This document shows positions 25,922-35,030 of a stretch of 41,081 nucleotides of DNA, one piece after another. This DNA comes from an uncultured Flavobacterium sp. (GTDB lineage: Bacteria; Bacteroidota; Bacteroidia; Flavobacteriales; Flavobacteriaceae). How positions within the stretch are numbered: position 1 is the first letter of the stretch; the number at the start of each line of letters is the position of its first letter. A program made the translations under genes and the position numbers. The notes below the pieces were generated by a model that worked only from the letters and a program-made list of their open reading frames with translations, was not told the origin of the DNA and searched no databases. Location: NCBI GenBank assembly GCA_937773775.1, contig CALJVL010000003.1:1-41081 (forward strand), in the 5' to 3' direction.

Positions 25922-26473
25922 TTATTTATTGTTTAGTTTTTCATTTGAAAACCATTCATTTTTGTTTAATTCATACACACAATTTTGTTTTGGTTGCTCG
26001 CCAAAATAAGTCACTTCTTGTTCCCCAATTTTTCTTGCTTTTAGACGACTAATCGCTACTTGAGAACGAATATTGTCTTCTCCAATGTGAAAATATACTT
26101 TGGAAACGAATTGGAAAACATAGTTTAACATTATAGTTTTTACAGAATTATTGATCCCCTTTCCCCAAGATTGTGTGGAGTAAAAAGTATATCCAATTAG
26201 TTTGCTGTTTTCTTGTCTGTTATAATCATAGAAGCGCGTACTTCCTAATAGCTTACCGTTTGTTTTGTCAATAATTTTAAAAGCTCCTTTGCTTTTTATT
26301 GCACCTTCAAAGAAAGTTTTGAATACTTCTTTTTTCCAACGGTCTTTGTTAGGGTGCTGTTCCCATATTTTAGGGTCAGCTGCAACTTCATATAAGTCCT
26401 CAAAATCCTTTTCAAGTAAAGGAAAAAGAGCTGTTTTGTCGTTTTCCAATATGGATTGAATATCAAAATTCAT
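25922..26473 (-). CDS. GNAT-family N-acetyltransferase
   Basis: About 183 residues from the ATG at 26473. A GTG 45 bp further upstream keeps the frame open, but the added 15 residues look non-coding. The RimJ/RimL-type fold is indicated by PLLEKDFEDLYEVAADPKIWEQHP at the N-terminus, KLLGSTRFYDYN, the acetyl-CoA-binding region IGYTFYSTQSWGKGINNSVK, and VYFHIGEDNIRSQVAISRLKARKIGE. It acetylates an amine on a protein or small molecule; the substrate cannot be deduced. It is a lone gene with its own putative promoter and seems unrelated to its neighbours. Confidence 0.85.
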   Translation of the reverse strand: MNFDIQSILENDKTALFPLLEKDFEDLYEVAADPKIWEQHPNKDRWKKEVFKTFFEGAIKSKGAFKIIDKTNGKLLGSTRFYDYNRQENSKLIGYTFYSTQSWGKGINNSVKTIMLNYVFQFVSKVYFHIGEDNIRSQVAISRLKARKIGEQEVTYFGEQPKQNCVYELNKNEWFSNEKLNNK

Positions 26474-26614
26474 TTTAGTTAATTTTAGTTTAATAGTACT
26501 CGTTTGTGTGCTTGCCACTAACTTTTATGTTCTCGTTAGTAAATCTTGTGCAAACGCACTAATGGGGTAGACTGTTGCTATTTATTGCTGGTATTACTTC
26601 GCTTGTTGTTTAAC

Positions 26615-26647
26615 CAAATATAAAGCAGTTTTATTAGATTTCTTCAA
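26615..26647 (-). promoter_or_regulatory. Putative promoter of the GNAT gene (TTG-N22-TATATTTG)
   Basis: On the minus strand TTG (26645-26647) and TATATTTG (26615-26622) are 22 bp apart, fitting the Bacteroidota -33/-7 pattern, about 140 bp upstream of the preferred ATG. The rest of the 26519-26982 gap holds a hairpin around CACGAATCCTTTCGTG and no gene that I can see. Confidence 0.4.
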
Positions 26648-26897
26648 TTGGTTGGAGATAATTTCTGTTGATTTTAGTCGTCCCGATCGTTGACCTAGCA
26701 AAATTTGCTGTTTGCGCAAATGGTTATTCTCTGTTTTTAAAAGGAGGGAAGGAGTTCCGGAGCTTAAGTCTTAGCTTTATAAACCACACGAAAGGATTCG
26801 TGCGGTAGCTGTGTTGTTTTTACAAAGATCGTTTTTACTTTAAAACTTTAAAAACGTATGTTTCTAAAAGTGGTTCCGAATTTAAAACAAAACAAAA

Positions 26898-26959
26898 CCT
26901 CTGTCATAACTTAAAACGAACAGCACTATAAAAAGCCTATGTTTTATTTCTGACAGAGG
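26898..26959 (-). terminator. Terminator region after the phytase operon
   Basis: CCTCTGTCA (26951-26959 on the minus strand) pairs with TGACAGAGG (26898-26906), followed on the minus strand by TTTTGTTTTGTTTT. The loop is long (44 bases) and contains a second small stem, AGCCT with AGGCT, ending in five Ts, so one of the two probably terminates the transcript. Confidence 0.5.
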
Positions 26960-26982
26960 CTATGTTTTAAACAGTTAGTTTT

Positions 26983-28044
26983 TTAATACTTTACTTCTTG
27001 TAAATCAATTTGTTCTTGAATAGCAGTCCAATTATAGTATTGAAAAACCATTCCATTACTCATAGCAACAAACATTCCTTTAGGGTATTTACTTCCAAGC
27101 TTAACAGATGTTACATCTGCTCCGTCACATTCTATGGCTGAAGTTGGAAATTCGGCAATTTTTTTGTGTTCTTTTGGATTTCCATTTACACCTTCGCGAG
27201 AATAGACTACAAATGCATTGGCTTGTTGATTAGAAACTAATAGATACCCAGTAGAAGCTGTTTTTTTATAAATTGCGATTCCTTCATTATCTGCCTTGAA
27301 ATCATTTTGACCAAAAAAGGCAATTTCAGTGTTGTCGATTTTAGCCGGATCAGCATAATATTTTCTAATTCCTGATTGCTCATCAGAACAATATACATAG
27401 CCAAGTTCATTGTCTACTGCTATAGCTTCTATTTCTTTTTTGCCACTAAAGTTTGCAAATTTCCGCACTAGTTTTCCAATTATATTGCCGTTTCCAGAAT
27501 CTTTCAATTCATATTGCCAAAGATATTTCCCAGAAGGACCTGTTTTCCTACCTACAATAGCAAACATACTATTGTCTGATGGTTTTGTGTAGAGAGCAAC
27601 CCCCATTGGATCTCTGTCTATTTCATTTTCAAAAACGTCAATCCCACCATTATCAATTGGTTTTAAATCGGGTAATGAAAATATTCTAATTCTATTTTTC
27701 TTCCGCTCTGTAGTTACTGCAATGTCTACTTTCTTACCATTTAATAGTAATCCATAAGCGATATCTACATTATTCGGACGATCCATATTAATAAAACGTG
27801 TAACAATTTTTCCGTCTAAATCATAAACATATAATCCGCCGCCAATTTCTTTATCTGTTCCAACAATCAAACTTTTAGTGGCATCAGTTGGATGAATCCA
27901 AATAGCCGGATCATCTGTGTCGTGCGGTGTTTTTTCGGTTACGGTCGTTGGTTTTAATGCATTTTCTGCTATTGGCGTTAACTTTTCTTTACAAGATTGT
28001 AACGTACAAAATAGCACTATGAAGCAAACTGTTATTTTTTTCAT
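26983..28044 (-). CDS. Beta-propeller 3-phytase lipoprotein
   Basis: 353 residues. The signal peptide ends in lipobox LQSC (Cys18). The beta-propeller phytase signature HDTDDPAIWIHP occupies about 41-52. Then come GGLYVYDLDGK, RPNNVDIAYG (variant of the family NNVDxRYG motif), DRDPMGVALY, EIEAIAVDNELGYVYCSDEQ and FKADNEGIAIY, all calcium or phosphate-binding landmarks. These enzymes remove phosphate from phytate (inositol hexakisphosphate) in a calcium-dependent way. The start overlaps the stop of the metallophosphoesterase gene by 4 bp, so the two are translationally coupled. As a lipoprotein it would act at the periplasmic face or cell surface. Confidence 0.92.
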   Translation of the reverse strand: MKKITVCFIVLFCTLQSCKEKLTPIAENALKPTTVTEKTPHDTDDPAIWIHPTDATKSLIVGTDKEIGGGLYVYDLDGKIVTRFINMDRPNNVDIAYGLLLNGKKVDIAVTTERKKNRIRIFSLPDLKPIDNGGIDVFENEIDRDPMGVALYTKPSDNSMFAIVGRKTGPSGKYLWQYELKDSGNGNIIGKLVRKFANFSGKKEIEAIAVDNELGYVYCSDEQSGIRKYYADPAKIDNTEIAFFGQNDFKADNEGIAIYKKTASTGYLLVSNQQANAFVVYSREGVNGNPKEHKKIAEFPTSAIECDGADVTSVKLGSKYPKGMFVAMSNGMVFQYYNWTAIQEQIDLQEVKY

Positions 28045-29015
28045 TTTTTTAGTTCATGTTTAAATAAAATTTTCCCATTTGTATCTATCAACTGCGTCAA
28101 AATTAATTCTGGAGTAACAGAAAAAGTCATAAATCCGGGCTCTGAAACAGCAAATAGTGTACCTTCAGTTATTCCTGTTGGACGAACAGTACAACCGGTT
28201 CCTGATAAATACTGTACGGTGTGTCTGTTTTTTGGTTTTATAACCTGCAAATCGTGTTCGTGGCCACATAAGTAAGCATCTACCTTATATTCTTCAAAAA
28301 TAGGTGCAAATAGTTTTTCGATATCTTTAGTGTCTTTATTGTCTTTTCTTTTTCCTCCAGAATACATTGGATGATGTCCAACTACAATTTTCCATTTGAA
28401 ATCGGAATCACTATTTTTAAGATTGTTTACGATCCATTTTTTTTGAGCAATCGTATCTTGTTTTTTTACATTTTCTTCTATTTCCTTACCTTTAGTATAG
28501 TAGCTTTTAATAAAAGGAGTTGTATCAACAAAAAGCAGTAAGGCTTTTGAGCCGTCTTCTAGAGTTATGATTTCCTTGTAATAGTTACTTGGCAATTTCC
28601 ATCTTCTACTTACTTTAGAATAATCAATTTGCGCCTGAATATTCCCATTATAATCATGATTTCCCAAGCAGATAAGCCAATCTTCGTGCAAGCTGTGTTG
28701 GTGGTAAACATCCTCAAAAGATTTTTCCCATTGTGGGTCTTGTGTGCTTCCCACTCCGTTTGGATAAAAGTTGTCGCCAACAGTAACTACAAACTTGGCA
28801 TCTATAGTACTAGCAGTTTTAGACATTTGTGCTGCAACCTCTTTTTGATGAAATTCTCCATTTCTACCAAAGTCACCAAGAACTAAAAAATTAGTACTTT
28901 TTTTAATAATTTGTAATTCAGAAGTGGCGCTTTTTTCTTGTTTTTGTATCTCTGCCTGAGCAAACCCATTGGAATACCAAAGAAAAAATAAAATTAATAG
29001 TGCTGTTTTTTTCAT
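28041..29015 (-). CDS. Metallophosphoesterase, tartrate-resistant acid-phosphatase-like
   Basis: 324 residues with a signal peptide ending GFAQA (about 20). All purple-acid-phosphatase-type metal motifs are visible in order: LVLGDFGRNG, VVTVGDNFYPNG, ICLGNHDYNGN, IVVGHHPMYSGG and YLCGHEHDLQVI. This family hydrolyses phosphomonoesters with a dinuclear metal centre in the periplasm or outside the cell. It precedes the phytase with a 4-bp overlap and follows the TonB receptor by about 80 bp. A sensible division of labour is that phytase makes lower inositol phosphates and this enzyme takes off further phosphates. Confidence 0.91.
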   Translation of the reverse strand: MKKTALLILFFLWYSNGFAQAEIQKQEKSATSELQIIKKSTNFLVLGDFGRNGEFHQKEVAAQMSKTASTIDAKFVVTVGDNFYPNGVGSTQDPQWEKSFEDVYHQHSLHEDWLICLGNHDYNGNIQAQIDYSKVSRRWKLPSNYYKEIITLEDGSKALLLFVDTTPFIKSYYTKGKEIEENVKKQDTIAQKKWIVNNLKNSDSDFKWKIVVGHHPMYSGGKRKDNKDTKDIEKLFAPIFEEYKVDAYLCGHEHDLQVIKPKNRHTVQYLSGTGCTVRPTGITEGTLFAVSEPGFMTFSVTPELILTQLIDTNGKILFKHELKK

Positions 29016-29093
29016 TACGAAATTGGTTTAAAAAAAAATTTACAGGCTACAAAAGTAACCTGTAAAATTTTAAATTTCATTTTAATAAGTTAA

Positions 29094-31923
29094 TTAAAAG
29101 TCAAATTTAAGACCTAAGTTATATCTAGCTTGATAATATTCCATTTGCATTGTTCTGGATGCCGTTCCTTGATAATATCTCAATGCTTGGTTTGTAAGGT
29201 TGTTTGCTTCAGCAAATATTCTCAAATTTCTTGTAAATTTATAAGATACGTTTGCATCTAAGAATGTTTGTTTGTCATAATATCTGTCATCAAACGATTG
29301 TCCGCCAAGTTCGTCTAAATAAGCGGCAGTACGGTTTAAAGAAATACGTGCTGAGAATTTTTTATTTTCCCAAGATAATGAACTGTTAAACATGTGGGGT
29401 GCTGTTCCTGGTAAAGTAACATTTTTTTCTTTCTTCTCCGTCAGCATTAGTTATTCCTTTAGCTTTAGAATCTGTATAGGTATAGTTTAAATAAACAGCT
29501 AGGCCCTTGAAGAATTTACCTGGGATAAAATCTAATTGTCTTTGTAATGCAACTTCAAATCCAAAAACATCAACACTTTCTCCATTTCTTTGTTGCGTTA
29601 ACGACCAATTTCCTGGGTTTGCTGTAGGTATAGGGTTTATTAAGCTTGGAAAATCTGAAGCGAATTGTTCATTTGTATATTGATTGTCGCGGTATGTGTA
29701 GATAAAGTCAGTAAGATTTTTATAAAATACACCTCCAGAAAGTATTCCTACCGATTTAAAATATTTTTCCGCCATGAAATCAAAATTATAAGCATAAGTA
29801 GCATTTAAATTAGGGTTTCCTGCATCAATTGCCGAATCATCATCGGGTATTACACTTACAAAAGGAGAAAGTGCATAGTAGTCAGGTCTTGCTAATGAAG
29901 TTGTAAATGCGGCTCTATAAACCCAATTATTTAGAGTGTTGTATTTGAACGCAATACTGGGTAAAACATTCGTGTACGAGTTCGTGTTGTTTACTTTGGC
30001 TTCTAAATCTTCTTCATTAGTAATATAGTTAGCTGTATAATCAATAGCTGTATTTTCGATACGCAAACCAGCAATCATAGATAGCCTGTCGTTAAAATCT
30101 TGATCAAATCTAATGTAACCTGCATAAATATTTTCTTTCGCATTATAGTTTAATCCTAAATATTCTGCCGGCACGTCAATTTTATCATATAAAGTGGCAT
30201 TGTTTAAGTCTAAGCCTCCTAAATAGGAATTAGTTACAAAGTTTCCTGGAACATATTGTGAACCCGCTTGCCAATTTTCGCCACTGTAAAAAGTGCTTGG
30301 TAAAGTATTTAAGTTTCCAAAATCAGTTATTGGACTATATTCAAAGAAATTATTGTCTCTCAATTTATCTTTTATTCTTACTCTTGCACCAAAGCGGATT
30401 CTACCTTTTTGATCTTCAATTATTGAAAAAGGAACTCTAAAATTTAATTTGGCACCTAGCTCACTTTCTTCCGTATAATTGTTGTTTTCTGATAACTCTC
30501 TAAAACCAAAGTCTTCTGTTGTGTTATCTCCTGCAGCAGTAATTAGGGGAAATCGGGTGTCGTTTAAATTCATATTAAAATCTAAACCTTTATTTTGGTA
30601 TTCGATATAACGTTCGTTTGGTCTATCCTCGCTAGCTTGTGCATAATTTACGGACCAGTTCATTTGCAGTTTAGTGCTTAATAAATGTTCTCCACCAACG
30701 GAGTAGTTTTGAATAGTTTGTCTTTCTAAACGACCATTTTTGTTTCTATTATTGTCTATTCCGCCTTTGGTTTGTCTTCTTACATCTCCTTCAAAACCCG
30801 TTATATCATCATTTCCGTCGTAAATGGCGTCTATACCTCTATATCTTACGCGGTAACGATTTTCTATATCATCTCTGAAGTTATACATTGCATTTAAGTA
30901 GATGCTGTTGTTGTCGTTAAATTTATAATCGGTAGAAAAAGCAAATGAATTACGGATTCTTTGTACATCATATTTTCTAATATCAAATTCTTCCATATAA
31001 ACTTGGTCCTTTTTTCCTTTTACCCATACACCTTCAACATTGTCAGATCCAAAACTATTGTTGAAATAAGAGGCACTAAAAACAACTCCTAATTTGTTGT
31101 TTAAGAAACGATTTCCGTAAACAAAACCAGCAGTATAATTTGCTTTTTCTCTAATAGGACCATACCCACCAGCTAAAGTTGCTGAAATTCTTTCTCCGTT
31201 TGGTGATGCACGTGTAATTAAATTTACAGATCCACCAATTGCATCTGCATCCATGTCTGAAGTAAGCGTTTTGTTTACCTCAATAGTAGATATCATATCA
31301 GCAGGAATTAAGTCCATTTGTATGTTTCTATTGTCTCCCTCAGCAGACGGAATTCTGTCGCCGTTTAATGTTACTGAGTTTAAATTTGGAGCTAAACCTC
31401 TAATGATAATATTTCTTGCTTCCCCTTGATCGTTTTGCATTGTAATTCCCTGTACTCGTTTCAGAGCATCTCCAATATTGGCATCTGGAAAACGACCAAC
31501 TTGGTCTGATGATATAATGTTAGTGATGTTTGGATTACTTTTTTGCTTGTTTAAAGCTTTTGCTTGCCCTCTTAATCGGTCACCAATGATTACTGTTTCA
31601 TTTAGTTCCTCAGAACCTGTAGTTAAAGCAAAAAATATCTTTGTATTTAAATTTGTTTCTACTTTTACATCTTGTGTTTCCTTTTGGTAACCAATATAGG
31701 TTACTTCAATTTTGTATGCTCCTTCAGGAACATTTAAAAACTCAAAGTCTCCATTAGTTTTAGAATACGTATAGATATTAAATCCTTCTAATTTAATAGT
31801 TGCTCCTGGTAGCGAGAAGTTAGTTTCAAGATCTGTAATTTTTCCCGAAATTATACCTGAGTTTTGCGCATTTATGGCCCAGTTCGTTCCAATAAATAAT
31901 AACACTAAAAATAATTTTTTCAT
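29094..31923 (-). pseudogene. TonB-dependent receptor of the phytase operon, frameshifted near the 3' end
   Basis: The first frame (31923 to 29386) gives 845 residues and the second (to 29094) the rest of the barrel, together about 940 residues. Signal peptide to about 19 (WAINAQ), carboxypeptidase-regulatory-like domain (ISGKITDLETNFSLPGATI), plug with GDALKRVQGITMQNDQGEARN, RGLAPNLNSVTLNGDRIP and DADAIGGSVNLITR; this is the TIGR01782-like, not SusC, class. Reading should pass from TNADGEE to KNVTLPGTAPHMFNSSLSWE, but a one-base loss (or two-base gain) within the A/G-rich run at about 29422-29438 (including a 7-base homopolymer) breaks the frame. The C-terminus is intact (LGLKFDF). It could be a true mutation, a phase-variable tract or a sequencing error. 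Confidence 0.8.
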
Positions 31924-32218
31924 CTTTTAGATTAATTTTAATTTTGATTAGGCAATACTAAAAAAAATAATCAAGTCTAACATTTTTATACTATTATCAA
32001 TATATTTAATGAATATTAATAAAAACAGTAAATGTTAAACTAATGTTAAATCCATTAATTAAGTATTGAAGAAAAATCAGTCCTCAATAAGACAGTATTA
32101 ATGGATTCTTGGTTTTAAGAAAAACTATAACCTACATAATTACACCTGTATTACTCTGTTGTGTGATTGTCTAAGTTTAGATTATGTATGCAATCAAGTT
32201 GGAGATGGAGCCAAAAAA
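31924..32218. other. Intergenic region upstream of the phytase operon
   Basis: AT-rich DNA that should hold the promoter of the TonB receptor. I see no gene, and no clear TAnnTTTG element. Confidence 0.3.
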
Positions 32219-32252
32219 ATAAGGTCAGAACCAGAATTCAGTTCTGACTTAT
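32219..32252 (-). terminator. Terminator after the small membrane-protein gene
   Basis: GTCAGAAC (minus strand, 32241-32248) pairs with GTTCTGAC (32224-32231) around a 9-base loop. The minus-strand tail has seven Ts within ten bases. The plus strand also has TTATTTT after it, so it may act in both directions. Confidence 0.7.
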
Positions 32253-32314
32253 TTTCAGCATAATTTTTTAATTACAACCTGTTTAAAGGATGTATGAATT
32301 GTTTTTTTTGATTT

Positions 32315-32662
32315 TTAGTAAAACTTTCGGATAGCTCTGAATTCAGTAATAAAATTTTTACTGTCTTGTTCTAAAGACGCTTTTACTTTGAATTTTGAAA
32401 AATCAAATTTTTGAAAAATTATAAATTCAGATTCAAATGAACGATAAAAAATGCTGGTTAATAGAAATGCTATTGCTGCTATACCTAAAATTACATGATC
32501 TAATACAAAGAGATTATTGAATTGTATTTTTATAAACATACCGACAGAAATAATTAAAAAGAGGAAATTGAAATGAAGTTTTCTTCTTTTTACGAATTGA
32601 ATTTTTCGTATTAATTTTATAGGAAAGGTCTTTTTGTCCCGTCCTGATATAGCGATACACAA
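32315..32662 (-). CDS. Small membrane protein, probably 5'-truncated by IS debris
   Basis: 115 residues from a TTG at 32662. It has two hydrophobic stretches (FNFLFLIISVGMFIKI and VILGIAAIAFLLTSIFY), a basic linker and a charged tail. The frame stays open upstream of the TTG for about 20 more codons that read as another membrane helix (SNIFKILVLLLGSFLCIAI), but no ATG precedes them and the DNA there merges with IS3 sequence near 32693-32715. I think the original start was lost at the IS junction. Family and function not recognised. Confidence 0.4.
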   Translation of the reverse strand: MCIAISGRDKKTFPIKLIRKIQFVKRRKLHFNFLFLIISVGMFIKIQFNNLFVLDHVILGIAAIAFLLTSIFYRSFESEFIIFQKFDFSKFKVKASLEQDSKNFITEFRAIRKFY

Positions 32663-32713
32663 AAAGGATCCTAAGAGGAGAACTAGAATTTTAAAAATGT
32701 TGCTTAACTTGAA

Positions 32714-33097
32714 AGAAAATTCAAAGATGCAGAATTAGAACGAGATATATTAAAAAAAGCCATAGGCATCTTTTCCAAAAACGGTCGATGATTTATACAT
32801 TCATAAAAAACAATGAAAAGATATTTCCGATTGAAAGGATGTGCAAAGTATTGCAAGTAGTTCATAGAAGTTATTATCGTGGAAAAGCCAGTCAGTTTCT
32901 GACAGAAAACAAATAGCTGAGCTTGTTAAAGAAAAAATAACTTCCATTTATATTGATTCAAAACAAAGATATAGAAGTCCAAGAATGACGGTAGAGTTGG
33001 CTTCTTTAGGCAATAAAACATCAAGAGTTACGGTTGCTAAATATATGCATCAATTGAGTTTAAGAGGTAAATTAAGCAAGAAATTCAAGGTTACTAT
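32714..33097 (+). pseudogene. 5' fragment of an older IS3-family transposase (orfA end and orfB start)
   Basis: The plus strand reads DAELERDILKKAIGIFSKNG then a stop (the orfA C-terminus), overlapped by ATG at 32788 opening orfB with MIYTFIKNNEKIFPIERMCK. Within VHRSYYRGKAS a single base is missing; the neighbouring frame continues WKSQSVSDRKQIAELVKEK, IDSKQRYRSPRMTVELASLG and LRGKLSKKFKVT. This matches IS3/IS150-like transposases. The coding sequence stops where the second IS begins and resumes at about 34421. Confidence 0.8.
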
Positions 33098-33227
33098 GCT
33101 GTACCCATTTTTCAGACAGAAATCTAAATGATTTAAGATAGGTTTTTAGTTTGATATTCTATTATCTTGGTTAAAATCGGAGATAACTTTTGGCTATTTT
33201 AAAAAGCCAAAAAAAGTTATTCTGATT

Positions 33228-34049
33228 TTATGCCACTTCTTTTTTGTAATAATTATTATCAGGCGTTCCATAATCTAATGACTGATGAAGACGTTGTGTA
33301 TTATAAAATTCAAAATACTCTTTGAGTCCCTTATAAAGACTGATTCCGTCAGGGTATGCTTGTAAATATACATTCTCATATTTGACTGTCCTCCATAGTC
33401 TTTCAATAAAAATGTTGTCAATCGCTCGTCCTTTACCATCCATAGAAATTTTTATTCCATTGTTTAATAACATATTGACGTGAACCTCACTAGTGTATTG
33501 ACTTACTTGGTCTGTATTGAAAATTTCAGGTACACCATACTTTTGTATGGTTTCTTGCAAAACATCAGCACACCAATCAGCACTCATTGTGTTGCTTACA
33601 CTCCAGTTCAAAACAAATCGTGTATGCAAATCTAGAATCGCAGTCAAATACATAAATCCTTTTGCCATCGGGATATAAGTGATGTCAGTTGCCCAAACCT
33701 GGTTTTTATGTGTAATGTTCAAATCTTTCAGTAAATAAGGGTATTTCTTATGTTCTTTATTACTCATTGTTGTTTGAGGTTCTCTATAAATGGTTTGCCA
33801 ATTGATGATTTTCATCAATCGTTTCACCCGTTTTCGATTCACTTTAAAACCTAAATCTTTGAGCCAGAACGTCAGTTTCCTGCAGCCATAAAATGGAGTA
33901 TTAAAATACTGTTGGTCTAATAATTGCATTATTTTCAAGTTCTCTAAACTTTCCTGTTTTGCTTTATAATAAAGACCACCACGATGAATTTCTAATAACC
34001 TACATTGTTTGACAATGCTCAATTTGTTTTGAATATCGACCATTTTCAC
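33228..34049 (-). CDS. IS3-family transposase OrfB (integrase core)
   Basis: 273 residues with an N-terminal HTH_21-type region (LDQQYFNTPFYGCRKLTFWL, KVNRKRVKRLMKI) and an rve integrase core. The acidic triad is visible as WATDITYI, FNTDQVSQYTS (the usual SDRGS is TDQVS, but the Asp is kept) and IERLWRTVKYE. It is in the -1 frame relative to orfA, so the active transposase would be an OrfAB fusion made by ribosomal frameshifting. The ATG at 34049 may not be a real start. Confidence 0.9.
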   Translation of the reverse strand: MKMVDIQNKLSIVKQCRLLEIHRGGLYYKAKQESLENLKIMQLLDQQYFNTPFYGCRKLTFWLKDLGFKVNRKRVKRLMKIINWQTIYREPQTTMSNKEHKKYPYLLKDLNITHKNQVWATDITYIPMAKGFMYLTAILDLHTRFVLNWSVSNTMSADWCADVLQETIQKYGVPEIFNTDQVSQYTSEVHVNMLLNNGIKISMDGKGRAIDNIFIERLWRTVKYENVYLQAYPDGISLYKGLKEYFEFYNTQRLHQSLDYGTPDNNYYKKEVA

Positions 34050-34066
34050 TCGCTCACTGATGGATA

Positions 34067-34345
34067 CTAACCCAGACTTTTTTTTAAAAAGTCATTCTCC
34101 AAAGTCAGCTGACCGATTCGAGCGTAGAGTTTCTCTGTTGGAATTTCATCTTTAGCAACGACCGTTTTTTCTGCAGAAAAAACTGCAGAAAGATTCCGTA
34201 TGGCTTCGGACTTCCACATTGAAATTTGATTGGGCAACAGCTCGTATTTTTTTGCTAATACCTCGATGGTATCTTTCTCTTTTAAGGCTTCCAAAACAAC
34301 TTTGGCTTTGAAGTCTTTTCCGAAGGTTCTTCTTGTTCTTGACAT
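34067..34345 (-). CDS. IS3-family transposase OrfA (HTH protein)
   Basis: 92 residues: a transposase_8-type helix-turn-helix (RRTFGKDFKAKVVLEALKEK, then YELLPNQISMWKSEAIRNL) and a C-terminal leucine-rich helix ending FLKKSLG. Near its 3' end the mRNA has eight As (34078-34085 on the minus strand) just before AGTCTGGGTTAG, a classic slippery site. Orf B lies in the -1 frame, as expected for programmed frameshifting in IS3 elements. Confidence 0.9.
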   Translation of the reverse strand: MSRTRRTFGKDFKAKVVLEALKEKDTIEVLAKKYELLPNQISMWKSEAIRNLSAVFSAEKTVVAKDEIPTEKLYARIGQLTLENDFLKKSLG

Positions 34346-34420
34346 ATTAGTGCTAATTTAAGGTTTTTATTCCTATCTAAATTAGTCGGGATATATTGTC
34401 CGAATTTTGGGGGGTCAGCA

Positions 34421-34999
34421 TATTATAACAAATTTAAGTATAAGTGTTTAATTGTTCCCGACGTTTTGAACAGAGAATTTACGGTTACAGAACCTTCAAA
34501 AGCTTGGGTATCGGATATCACCTATATCCGTGTAAAAGAAGGGTTTTTGTATTTAACAACTGTTTTAGACCTCGATGATAGAAAAATTATAGGCTGGGGT
34601 TTAAGTAACGGAATGAGTGTAGAGGAAACTTTTTTGGCGGCTTGGAGAATGGCGATTAAAAACCGATCTATTGAAAAAGGACTGGTATTTCATTCTGACA
34701 GAGGTTTTCAATACGCCAGCAAGAAGTTCAACAATATGATTGAATCCTATAAAATGATTACAAGAAACAGGAGCAGGAAAGGGAATTGTTGGGATAATGC
34801 AGTAGTTGAAAGCTTTTTTAAGACTTTGAAAACGGAACAGATTTATGGAAATAATCTTATATCAAAAGAGCAAATGGAACTCGATATTTTCGAATTTATT
34901 GAAATCTGGTACAACAGAAAAAGAAGGCATTCCGCTTTAGATTACAAAACAATAGAAGAATTCTGGAAACAGAAAAATAATTTAAAAAATGTTGCTTAA
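34421..34999 (+). pseudogene. 3' fragment of the older IS3-family transposase
   Basis: The frame is open from the IS junction (YYNKFKYKCLIVPDVL) through a TTG at 34466 to the stop at 34997-34999, ending NNLKNVA. The whole catalytic core is present: WVSDITYIRV, VFHSDRGFQYAS and VVESFFKTLKTE supply the DDE residues, and RKRRHSALDYKTIEEFW is the IS3 C-terminus. It is the continuation of the fragment at 32714-33097, separated by the inserted IS. The N-terminal part is damaged, so this is not expected to be functional. Confidence 0.85.
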
Positions 35000-35030
35000 C
35001 TAATACTACGGGTTTTATTTACATATCCAG

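Larger units (their letters stand above)
33098..34420 (-). mobile_element. IS3-family insertion sequence, apparently intact, inserted in an older IS
   Basis: About 1.32 kb. Ends are imperfect inverted repeats: GCTGTACCCATTTTTCAGAC at the left and, read inward from the right, TGCTGACCCCCCAAAATTCG. It carries orfA and orfB on the minus strand. A possible 3-bp target duplication TAT flanks it (33095-33097 and 34421-34423), but the alignment of ends is off by one base so this is tentative. It splits the older plus-strand transposase. Confidence 0.8.
32693..35001 (+). repeat. 17-bp direct repeat bracketing the nested IS3 structure
   Basis: AAAAATGTTGCTTAACT is found at 32693-32709, just before the first transposase fragment, and at 34985-35001, where it encodes the transposase C-terminus and stop. 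The left copy is not preceded by transposase sequence. It may be a footprint of recombination between tandem IS copies. Confidence 0.5.

Noticed and set aside
26780..26815. Hairpin with CACGAA and TTCGTG arms, first considered as part of a structured RNA
   Set aside because: There is no further conserved structure or tail; it could be a simple stem and does not support an RNA call.
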